From contig MBPM02000148.1 of the NCBI GenBank assembly GCA_001695595.3, positions 1-64,000 on the forward strand: 64,000 nucleotides of DNA. Direction: 5' to 3'. Positions 14,784 through 26,800 of this stretch are shown here, one piece after another. The translations under genes and the position numbers were made by a program. The stretch comes from Plasmopara viticola. Lineage: Eukaryota; Oomycota; Peronosporomycetes; Peronosporales; Peronosporaceae. A model generated the notes under the pieces. That model was not told the DNA's origin and did not search any database. It worked only from the letters and a program-made list of their open reading frames with translations. The stretch's first letter is position 1; each line of letters opens with the position of its first letter.

Positions 14784-16775
14784 CTCATATCCAGAATGAT
14801 AGAAGGGACATAGCTATGACCGTACGTCATCTCAGCACTTCAAAAAAGCGAATATCCAGTTTGTTGTGACTCTATTGCGTCTGCGCACGTCTAGAATGAT
14901 AGAAAGGACGTATCTATGGCCGTACATTATCTCAGCACTTCACAAGAGCGATTATACGCTTAGTTGTGACTCTATTGGGTCTGTTTACGTCTAGAATAAA
15001 AGAAGGGGCTTAGCTATGACCGTACATCATCTCAGCACTTCAAAAAAGCTAACATAGGCTTTGTTGTGCTCTATTGTGTCTTCGCACGTCTAGAATGATA
15101 GAAAGGACGTATCGATAGCCGTACATGATCTCAGCACTTCAAAAGAGCTAATATACGCTTTGTTGTGGCTCTATTGCGTCTGCACTTGTCTAGAAAGAAA
15201 GAAAGGACGTATCGAAAGCCATATTTGATCTCAGTACTTCAAAAGAGCGATTATACGCTTAGTTGAGACTCTATTGCGTCTGCGCACGTATAGAATGATA
15301 GAAAGGACGTATCTATGGGTGTAAAGTATCTTAGCACTTCAGAAGAGGGATTTTACGCTTGGTTGTGACTCTATTGCATCTGCTCACGTCTAGAATGATA
15401 GAAAGGACGTATCTATGGCCGTACAATATCTCAGCACTTCAAAAAAGCGAATGTAAGCTTAGTTGTGACTCTATTGCGTCTGCGCACGTCTAGAATAATA
15501 GAAAGAGCGTATCGATAGCCGTATTTGATCTCAGCACTTCACAAGAGCGATTATACGCTTAGTTATGACTCTATTGGGTCTGTTTACCTCCTGAATGAAA
15601 GAAGGGACATAGCTATGACCGTACATCATCTCAGTACTTCAAAAAAGCTAATATCCGCTTCGTTGTGACTCTATTGTGTCTTCGCACGTCTAGAATGAAA
15701 AAAAGGACGCATCGATAGCCGTTTTTGATCTCAGCACTTCACAAGAGCGATTATACGCTGAATTGTGACTCTATTGGGTCTGCTCATGTCTACAATGATA
15801 GAAAAGACATAGCTATGACCGTACATCATCTCAGCACTTCAAAAAAGCGAATATCCGGTTTGTTGTGACTCTATTGCGTCTGCGCACGTCTAGAATAATA
15901 GAAAGGACGTATCTATGGCCGTACATTATCTCAGCACTTCACAAGAGCGATTATACGCTTAGTTGATACTCTATTGGGTCTGTTTACGTCTAGAATATAA
16001 GAAGGGCTTAGCTATGACCGTAAATCATCTCAGCACTTCAAAAAACCTAACATAGGCTTTGTTGTTGCTCTATTTTTTCTGCGCACATCTAGAATGATAG
16101 AAAGGACGTATCGATAGCCGTACACTATCTCAGCACTTCAAAAGAGCTAATACACGCTTTGTTGTGGCTCTATTGCGCCTACGCTTATCTAGAATGAAAG
16201 AAAGGACGTATCGAAAGCCGTATTCGATATCAGTACTTCAAAAGAGCAATTATACGCTTAGTTGTGACTCTATTGCGTCTGCGCACGTACAGAATGATAG
16301 AAAGGACGTATCTATGGCTTTAAAGTATTCCAGCCCTTCAAAAGAGGGATTATACGCTTGGTTGTGACTCTCTTGCATCTGCTTACGTCTTGTATGATAG
16401 AAGGGACATAGCTATGACCGTACATCATCTCAGGACTTCCCAAGAGCGATAATACGCTTAGTTGTGACTCTATTGCGTCTGCGCACGTCTAGAATGATAG
16501 AAAGGACGTATTTATGGCCGTACCTAATCTCAGCACTTCAAAAAAGCGGATGTAAGTTTAGTTGTGGCTCTATTGCGTCTGCGCACGTCTAGAATAATAG
16601 AAAGGACGTATCGATAGCCGTATTTGATCTCAGCACTTCACAAAAGCGAATGTAAGCTTAGTTGTGGCTCTATTGCGTCTGCGCACATCTAAAGAAAGGA
16701 CGTATTGGTAGCCGCATTTGATCTCAGCACTTCACAAGAGCGATTATACGCTGAGTTGTGACTCTATTGGGTCTG
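14784..16775. repeat. Higher-order repeat copy 1 (20 monomers, 1992 bp)
   Basis: Block of about 20 diverged 100-bp monomers, counted from the diagnostic CTCATATCCAGAATGATAG to its next occurrence. The monomers within the block differ clearly from each other, but the block as a whole recurs almost unchanged at 16,776, 19,168 and 21,566. This copy lacks the extra four monomers seen in copies 2 and 3. Near 16,690 it has a short deletion (ATCTAAAGAAAGG where other copies read ATCTAAAATAATAGAAAGG). Confidence 0.9.
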
Positions 16776-19167
16776 CTCATATCCAGAATGATAGAAGGGA
16801 CATAGCTATGACCGTACGTCATCTCAGCACTTCAAAAAAGCGAATATCCAGTTTGTTGTGACTCTATTGCGTCTGCGCACGTCTAGAATGATAGAAAGGA
16901 CGTATCTATGGCCGTACATTATCTCAGCACTTCACAAGAGCGATTATACGCTTAGTTGTGACTCTATTGGGTCTGTTTACGTCTAGAATAAAAGAAGGGG
17001 CTTAGCTATGACCGTACATCATCTCAGCACTTCAAAAAAGCTAACATAGGCTTTGTTGTGCTCTATTGTGTCTTCGCACGTCTAGAATGATAGAAAGGAC
17101 GTATCGATAGCCGTACATGATCTCAGCACTTCAAAAGAGCTAATATACGCTTTGTTGTGGCTCTATTGCGTCTGCACTTGTCTAGAAAGAAAGAAAGGAC
17201 GTATCGAAAGCCATATTTGATCTCAGTACTTCAAAAGAGCGATTATACGCTTAGTTGAGACTCTATTGCGTCTGCGCACGTATAGAATGATAGAAAGGAC
17301 GTATCTATGGGTGTAAAGTATCTTAGCACTTCAGAAGAGGGATTTTACGCTTGGTTGTGACTCTATTGCATCTGCTCACGTCTAGAATGATAGAAAGGAC
17401 GTATCTATGGCCGTACAATATCTCAGCACTTCAAAAAAGCGAATGTAAGCTTAGTTGTGACTCTATTGCGTCTGCGCACGTCTAGAATAATAGAAAGAGC
17501 GTATCGATAGCCGTATTTGATCTCAGCACTTCACAAGAGCGATTATACGCTTAGTTATGACTCTATTGGGTCTGTTTACCTCCTGAATGAAAGAAGGGAC
17601 ATAGCTATGACCGTACATCATCTCAGTACTTCAAAAAAGCTAATATCCGCTTCGTTGTGACTCTATTGTGTCTTCGCACGTCTAGAATGAAAAAAAGGAC
17701 GCATCGATAGCCGTTTTTGATCTCAGCACTTCACAAGAGCGATTATACGCTGAATTGTGACTCTATTGGGTCTGCTCATGTCTACAATGATAGAAAAGAC
17801 ATAGCTATGACCGTACATCATCTCAGCACTTCAAAAAAGCGAATATCCGGTTTGTTGTGACTCTATTGCGTCTGCGCACGTCTAGAATAATAGAAAGGAC
17901 GTATCTATGGCCGTACATTATCTCAGCACTTCACAAGAGCGATTATACGCTTAGTTGATACTCTATTGGGTCTGTTTACGTCTAGAATATAAGAAGGGCT
18001 TAGCTATGACCGTAAATCATCTCAGCACTTCAAAAAACCTAACATAGGCTTTGTTGTTGCTCTATTGTGTCTGCGCACATCTAGAATGATAGAAAGGACG
18101 TATCGATAGCCGTACACTATCTCAGCACTTCAAAAGAGCTAATACACGCTTTGTTGTGGCTCTATTGCGCCTACGCTTATCTAGAATGAAAGAAAGGACG
18201 TATCGAAAGCCGTATTCGATATCAGTACTTCAAAAGAGCAATTATACGCTTAGTTGTGACTCTATTGCGTCTGCGCACGTACAGAATGATAGAAAGGACG
18301 TATCTATGGCTTTAAAGTATTCCAGCCCTTCAAAAGAGGGATTATACGCTTGGTTGTGACTCTCTTGCATCTGCTTACGTCTTGTATGATAGAAGGGACA
18401 TAGCTATGACCGTACATCATCTCAGGACTTCCCAAGAGCGATAATACGCTTAGTTGTGACTCTATTGCGTCTGCGCACGTCTAGAATGATAGAAAGGACG
18501 TATTTATGGCCGTACCTAATCTCAGCACTTCAAAAAAGCGGATGTAAGTTTAGTTGTGGCTCTATTGCGTCTGCGCACGTCTAGAATAATAGAAAGGACG
18601 TATCGATAGCCGTATTTGATCTCAGCACTTCACAAAAGCGAATGTAAGCTTAGTTGTGGCTCTATTGCGTCTGCGCACATCTAAAGAAAGGACGTATTGG
18701 TAGCCGCATTTGATCTCAGCACTTCACAAGAGCGATTATACGCTGAGTTGTGACTCTATTGCGTCTGCTCACATCTAGAATGATAGAAGGGACATAGCTA
18801 TGACCGTACATCAGCTCAGCACTTCAAAAGAGCTAATATACGCTTAGTTGTGACTCTATTGCATCTGCTCACGTCTAGAATGATAGAAAGGACGTATCTA
18901 TGGCCGTACAATATCTCAGCACTTCAAAAAAGCGAATGTAAGCTTAGTTGTGACTCTATTGCGTCTGCGCACGTCTAGAATAATAGAAAGGACGTATCGA
19001 TAGCCGTATTTGATCTCAGCACTTCACAAAAGCGAATGTAAGCTTAGTTGTGGCTCTATTGCGTCTGCGCACATCTAAAATAATAGAAAGGACGTATTGG
19101 TAGCCGCATTTGATCTCAGCACTTCACAAGAGCGATTATACGCTGAGTTGTGACTCTATTGGGTCTG
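16776..19167. repeat. Higher-order repeat copy 2 (24 monomers, 2392 bp)
   Basis: Same ordered series of monomers as copy 1 plus about 400 bp (four monomers) inserted near its end at about 18,760-19,160. The insert largely repeats the preceding monomers (the GGTAGCCGCATTTGATC monomer occurs twice, near 18,700 and 19,090). It shares the short ATCTAAAGAAAGG deletion with copy 1 near 18,680, while the duplicated monomer at about 19,075 has the undeleted form. Confidence 0.9.
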
Positions 19168-21565
19168 CTCATATCCAGAATGATAGAAGGGACATAGCTA
19201 TGACCGTACGTCATCTCAGCACTTCAAAAAAGCGAATATCCAGTTTGTTGTGACTCTATTGCGTCTGCGCACGTCTAGAATGATAGAAAGGACGTATCTA
19301 TGGCCGTACATTATCTCAGCACTTCACAAGAGCGATTATACGCTTAGTTGTGACTCTATTGGGTCTGTTTACGTCTAGAATAAAAGAAGGGCTTAGCTAT
19401 GACCGTACATCATCTCAGCACTTCAAAAAAGCTAACATAGGCTTTGTTGTGCTCTATTGTGTCTTCGCACGTCTAGAATGATAGAAAGGACGTATCGATA
19501 GCCGTACATGATCTCAGCACTTCAAAAGAGCTAATATACGCTTTGTTGTGGCTCTATTGCGTCTGCACTTGTCTAGAAAGAAAGAAAGGACGTATCGAAA
19601 GCCATATTTGATCTCAGTACTTCAAAAGAGCGATTATACGCTTAGTTGAGACTCTATTGCGTCTGCGCACGTATAGAATGATAGAAAGGACGTATCTATG
19701 GGTGTAAAGTATCTTAGCACTTCAGAAGAGGGATTTTACGCTTGGTTGTGACTCTATTGCATCTGCTCACGTCTAGAATGATAGAAAGGACGTATCTATG
19801 GCCGTACAATATCTCAGCACTTCAAAAAAGCGAATGTAAGCTTAGTTGTGACTCTATTGCGTCTGCGCACGTCTAGAATAATAGAAAGAGCGTATCGATA
19901 GCCGTATTTGATCTCAGCACTTCACAAGAGCGATTATACGCTTAGTTATGACTCTATTGGGTCTGTTTACCTCCTGAATGAAAGAAGGGACATAGCTATG
20001 ACCGTACATCATCTCAGTACTTCAAAAGAGCTAATATCCGCTTCGTTGTGACTCTACTGCGTCTGCGCACGTCTAGAATGAAAAAAAGGACGCATCGATA
20101 GCCGTTTTTGATCTCAGCACTTCACAAGAGCGATTATACGCTGAATTGTGACTCTATTGGGTCTGCTCATGTCTACAATGATAGAAAAGACATAGCTATG
20201 ACCGTACATCATCTCAGCACTTCAAAAAAAGCGAATATCCGGTTTGTTGTGACTCTATTGCGTCTGCGCACGTCTAGAATAATAGAAAGGACGTATCTAT
20301 GGCCGTACAATATCTCAGCACTTCACAAGAGCGATTATACGCTTAGTTGATACTCTATTGGGTCTGTTTACGTCTAGAATATAAGAAGGGCTTAGCTATG
20401 ACCGTAAATCATCTCAGCACTTCAAAAAACCTAACATAGGCTTTGTTGTTGCTCTATTGTGTCTGCGCACATCTAGAATGATAGAAAGGACGTATCGATA
20501 GCCGTACACTATCTCAGCACTTCAAAAGAGCTAATACACGCTTTGTTGTGGCTCTATTGCGCCTACGCTTATCTAGAATGAAAGAAAGGACGTATCGAAA
20601 GCCGTATTCGATATCAGTACTTCAAAAGAGCAATTATACGCTTAGTTGTGACTCTATTGCGTCTGCGCACGTACAGAATGATAGAAAGGACGTATCTATG
20701 GCTTTAAAGTATTCCAGCCCTTCAAAAGAGGGATTATACGCTTGGTTGTGACTCTCTTGCATCTGCTCACGTCTTGTATTATAGAAGGGACATAGCTATG
20801 ACCGTACATCATCTCAGGACTTCACAAGAGCGATAATACGCTTAGTTGTGACTCTATTGCGTCTGCGCACGTCTAGAATGATAGAAAGGACGTATTTATG
20901 GCCGTACCTAATCTCAGCACTTCAAAAAAGCGGATGTAAGTTTAGTTGTGGCTCTATTGCGTCTGCGCACGTCTAGAATAATAGAAAGGACGTATCGATA
21001 GCCGTATTTGATCTCAGCACTTCACAAAAGCGAATGTAAGCTTAGTTGTGGCTCTATTGCGTCTGCGCACATCTAAAATAATAGAAAGGACGTATTGGTA
21101 GCCGCATTTGATCTCAGCACTTCACAAGAGCGATTATACGCTGAGTTGTGACTCTATTGCGTCTGCTCACATCTAGAATGATAGAAGGGACATAGCTATG
21201 ACCGTACATCAGCTCAGCACTTCAAAAGAGCTAATATACGCTTAGTTGTGACTCTATTGCATCTGCTCACGTCTAGAATGATAGAAAGGACGTATCTATG
21301 GCCGTACAATATCTCAGCACTTCAAAAAAGCGAATGTAAGCTTAGTTGTGACTCTATTGCGTCTGCGCACGTCTAGAATAATAGAAAGGACGTATCGATA
21401 GCCGTATTTGATCTCAGCACTTCACAAAAGCGAATGTAAGCTTAGTTGTGGCTCTATTGCGTCTGCGCACATCTAAAATAATAGAAAGGACGTATTGGTA
21501 GCCGCATTTGATCTCAGCACTTCACAAGAGCGATTATACGCTGAGTTGTGACTCTATTGGGTCTG
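19168..21565. repeat. Higher-order repeat copy 3 (24 monomers, 2398 bp)
   Basis: Third near-identical block. It carries the four-monomer expansion seen in copy 2, and both GGTAGCCGCATTTGATC monomers have the undeleted form. Length differs from copy 2 by single bases, for example one extra A near 20,225 and the filled-in deletion. Confidence 0.9.
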
Positions 21566-23860
21566 CTCATATCCAGAATGATAGAAGGGACATAGCTATG
21601 ACCGTACGTCATCTCAGCACTTCAAAAAAGCGAATATCCAGTTTGTTGTGACTCTATTGCGTCTGCGCACGTCTAGAATGATAGAAAGGACGTATCTATG
21701 GCCGTACATTATCTCAGCACTTCACAAGAGCGATTATACGCTTAGTTGTGACTCTATTGGGTCTGTTTACGTCTAGAATAAAAGAAGGGGCTTAGCTATG
21801 ACCGTACATCATCTCAGCACTTCAAAAAAGCTAACATAGGCTTTGTTGTGCTCTATTGTGTCTTCGCACGTCTAGAATGATAGAAAGGACGTATCGATAG
21901 CCGTACATGATCTCAGCACTTCAAAAGAGCTAATATACGCTTTGTTGTGGCTCTATTGCGTCTGCACTTGTCTAGAAAGAAAGAAAGGACGTATCGAAAG
22001 CCATATTTGATCTCAGTACTTCAAAAGAGCGATTATACGCTTAGTTGAGACTCTATTGCGTCTGCCCACGTATAGAATGATAGAAAGGACGTATCTATGG
22101 GTGTAAAGTATCTTAGCACTTCAGAAGAGGGATTTTACGCTTGGTTGTGACTCTATTGCATCTGCTCACGTCTAGAATGATAGAAAGGACGTAGCTATGG
22201 CCGTACAATATCTCAGCACTTCAAAAAAGCGAATGTAAGCTTAGTTGTGACTCTATTGCGTCTGCGCACGTCTAGAATAATAGAAAGAGCGTATCGATAG
22301 CCGTATTTGATCTCAGCACTTCACAAGAGCGATTATACGCTTAGTTATGACTCTATTGGGTCTGTTTACCTCCTGAATGAAAGAAGGGACATAGCTATGA
22401 CCGTACATCATCTCAGTACTTCAAAAGAGCTAATATCCGCTTCGTTGTGACTCTACTGCGTCTGCGCACGTCTAGAATGAAAAAAAGGACGCATCGATAG
22501 CCGTTTTTGATCTCAGCACTTCACAAGGGCGATTATACGCTGAATTGTGACTCTATTGGGTCTGCTCATGTCTACAATGATAGAAAAGACATAGCTATGA
22601 CCGTACATCATCTCAGCACTTCAAAAAAAGCGAATATCCGGTTTGTTGTGACTCTATTGCGTCTGCGCACGTCTAGAATAATAGAAAGGACGTATCTATG
22701 GCCGTACATTATCTCAGCACTTCACAAGAGCGATTATACGCTTAGTTGATACTCTATTGGGTCTGTTTACGTCTAGAATATAAGAAGGGCTTAGCTATGA
22801 CCGTAAATCATCTCAGCACTTCAAAAAACCTAACATAGGCTTTGTTGTTGCTCTATTGTGTCTGCGCACATCTAGAATGATAGAAAGGACGTATCGATAG
22901 CCGTACACTATCTCAGCACTTCAAAAGAGCTAATACACGCTTTGTTGTGGCTCTATTGCGCCTACGCTTATCTAGAATGAAAGAAAGGACGTATCGAAAG
23001 CCGTATTCGATATCAGTACTTCAAAAGAGCAATTATACGCTTAGTTGTGACTCTATTGCGTCTGCGCACGTACAGAATGATAGAAAGGACGTATCTATGG
23101 CTTTAAAGTATTCCAGCCCTTCAAAAGAGGGATTATACGCTTGGTTGTGACTCTCTTGCATCTGCTCACGTCTTGTATGATAGAAGGGACATAGCTATGA
23201 CCGTACATCATCTCAGGACTTCACAAGAGCGATAATACGCTTAGTTGTGACTCTATTGCGTCTGCGCACGTCTAGAATGATAGAAAGGACGTATTTATGG
23301 CCGTACCTAATCTCAGCACTTCAAAAAAGCGGATGTAAGTTTAGTTGTGGCTCTATTGCGTCTGCGCACGTCTAGAATAATAGAAAGGACGTATCGATAG
23401 CCGTATTTGATCTCAGCACTTCACAAAAGCGAATGTAAGCTTAGTTGTGGCTCTATTGCGTCTGCGCACATCTAAAATAATAGAAAGGACGTATTGGTAG
23501 CCGCATTTGATCTCAGCACTTCACAAGAGCGATTATACGCTGAGTTGTGACTCTATTGCGTCTGCTCACATCTAGAATGATAGAAGGGACATAGCTATGA
23601 CCGTACATCAGCTCAGCACTTCAAAAGAGCTAATATACGCTTAGTTGTCACTCTATTGCGTCTGCGCACGTCTAGAATGATAGAAAGGACGTATCTATGG
23701 CCGTACAATATCTCAGCACTTCAAAAAAGCGAATGTAAGCTTAGCTGTGACTCTATTGCGTCTGCGCACGTCTAGAATAATAGAAAGGATGTATCGATAC
23801 CCGTATTTGATCTCAGCAGTTCACAAGAGCGATTATACGCTGAGTTGTGACTCAATTGCG
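21566..23860. repeat. Higher-order repeat copy 4 (partial, decaying)
   Basis: Follows copies 1-3 monomer by monomer up to about 23,640 and then drifts: the last recognisable parts of the block end near 23,860, where additional substitutions appear (for example GTTGTCACTC, GATACCCGTATTTG). It marks the right border of the higher-order structure. Confidence 0.82.
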
Positions 23861-26800
23861 TCTGCTCAAGTCTAAAATGATAGAAGGGACATAGCTATGA
23901 CCCTACATCATCTCAGCACTTCAAAAGAGCTAATAAACGCTTTGTTGTGGCTCTTTTGCGTCTGCGCACGTCTAGAATGATAGAAAGGACGTATCTATGG
24001 CCGTACACTATCTCAGCACTTCACAAGAGCGATTATACGCAAGTTGTGACTCAATTGCGTCTGCTCACGTCTAGAATGATAGAAGGGACATAGCTATGAC
24101 CCTACATCATCTCAGCACTTCAAAAGAGCTAACAAACGCTTTGTTGTGGCTCTATTGCGTCTGCGCACGTCTAAAATAATAGAAAAGACGTATCTAAAGC
24201 CGTACACTATCTCGGCACTTCAAAAAAGCGAATGTAAGCTTCGTTGTGGTTCTATTGCGTCTGCGCACGTCTAGAATGATAGAAAGGACGTATCTATGGC
24301 CGTACATCATCTCAGCACTTCAAAAAAGCGAATATCCGGTTTGTTGTGACTCTATTGCGTCTGCGCACGTCTAGAATGATAGAAAGGACGTATCTATGGC
24401 CGTACATTATCTCAGCACTTCACAAAATCGATTATACGCTTAGTTGATTATCTTTTGGGTCTGTTTACGTCTAGAATATTAGAAGGGGCTTAGCTATGAC
24501 CATACATCATCTCAGCAATTCACAAGAGCGATAATACGCTTAGTTGTGACTCTATTGCGTCTGCGCACGTCTAGAATGATAGAAAGGACGTATTTATGGC
24601 CGTACATCATCTCAGCACTTCAAAAAACGAATGTAAGATTAGTTGTGGTTACATTGCGTCTGCGCACGTCTAGAATAATAGAAAGGACGTATCGATAGCC
24701 GTACATCATCTCAGCACTTCACAAGAGCGATTATACACTAAGTTGTGCCTCTATTGCGTCTGCTCACGTCTCGAATTATAGAAAGGACGTTTAGATAGCG
24801 GTACATCTACTCAGCACTTCAAAAGAGCTAATATACGCTTTGTTGTAAATTTATTGCGTGTGCGCACGTCTAGAATGATAGAAAAGAAATTTTTATGGCC
24901 GTACATATTATCAGCACTTCACAAGAGCAAAAATACGCTTAGTTGTGGCTCTATTGCGTCTACGCACGTCTAGAATGATAGAAAGGACGTACCTATGGCC
25001 GTACATGATCTCGGCACTTCACAAAAGCGAATGTAAGCTTCGTTGTGATTCTATTTCGTCTGCGCACGTCTAGAATGAAAGAAAGGACGTTTCGAAAACC
25101 GTATTTGATCTCAGCACTTCACAAAAGCGTTTATACGCTTAGTTGTGACTCTATTGCGTCTGCTCACGTCTAAATTGATAGAAGGGAAATGGATATGACC
25201 GTGCATCATCTTCGCACTTCAAAAGAACTAATATATGCTTAGTTGTGGCTCTATTGCGGCTGCGCACGTCTCGAAACATAGAAAGGACGTATCTATGGCC
25301 GTATATCATCTCACCACTACAAAACAGCCAATATACGCTTAGTTCTGACTCTATTGCGTCTGCGCACGTCTAGAATGATAGAAAGGACGTATCGATAGCC
25401 GTACATCATCTCAGCACTTCACAAGAGCGAACATACGCTTAGTTGTAACTCTATTGCGTCTGCTCAGGTCTAGAATTATAGAAAGGACGTATCGATAGCC
25501 GTACATCATCTCAGCACTTCAAGAGAGCTAATATACGCTTTGTTGTGACTCTATTGCGTCTGCTCACGTCTAGAATTATAGAAAGGACGTCTCGATAGCG
25601 GTACATCTACTCAGCACTTCAAAACAGCTAATATACGCTTTGTTGTGAATCTATTGCGTGTGCGCACGTCTAGAATGATAGAAAGGAAATTTTTATGGCC
25701 GTACATATTATCAGCACTTCACAAGAGTAAAAATACGCTTAGTTGTGGCTCTATTGCGTCTACGCACGTCTAGAATGATAGAAAGGACGTACCTATGGCC
25801 GTACATGATCTCAGCACTTCACAAAAGCGAAGGTAAGCTTCGTTGTGATTCTATTTCGTCTGCGCACGTCAAGAATGAAAGAAAGGACGTTTCGAAAGCC
25901 GTATTTGATCTCAGCACTTCACAAAAGCGTTTATACGCTTAGTTGTGACTCTATTGCGTCTGCTCACGTCTAAATTGAAAGAAGGGACATAGATATGACC
26001 GTGCATCATCTCCGCACTTCAAAAGAGCTAATATATGCTTAGTTGTGGCTCTATTGCGGCTGCGCACGTCTAGAAACATAGAAAGGACGTATCTATGGCC
26101 GTATATCATCTCACTACTACAAAACAGCCAATATACGCTTAGTTGTGACTCTATTGCGTCTGCGCACGTCTAGAATGATAGAAAGGACGTATCTATGGCC
26201 GTACATCATCCCAGCACTGGAAAAGAGCGAATATTAGCTTTGTCGTTGCTCTATTGCGTCTAAGAACGTCTAGAATGATAGAAAGGAAGTATCTATGATC
26301 CCAGCACTTCAAAAGAGCGAATGTAAGCTTAGTTGTGCCTCTGTTGCGTCTGTGCACGTCTATAATGATAGAAAAGACGCATCTATGACCGAACATCATC
26401 TCAGATCTTCAAAAGAGCGAATGTAAGCTTAGTTGTGCCTCTATTGCGTCTGTGCACGTCTATAATGATAGAAAAGACGCATCTATGACCGAACATCGTC
26501 TCAGCACTTCAAAAGAGCGAATGTAAGCTTAGTTGTGGCTCTATTGCTTCTATGCACGTCTAGAATGATAGAAAGGACGTATATTTGGTCGTACATCATT
26601 TCAGCACTTCAAAAGAGCGAATGAAGGCTTAGTTGTGGCTCCACTGCGTCTACGCACGTCTAGAATGATAGAACAGACGTAACTATGGCCGTACATCATC
26701 CCAGCACTTTAAAAATGCCAATGTAAGCTTAGTCGTGGCTCTATTGCGTCGGTGCACGTCTAGAACGATAGAAAGAACGCATCTATGACCGTACGTCATC

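Noticed and set aside
16164..23150. Identical 67-codon frame at 16,164, 18,156, 20,548 and 22,947
   Set aside because: Exact recurrence comes from the higher-order repeat, not from selection on a protein. The frame spans two satellite monomers.
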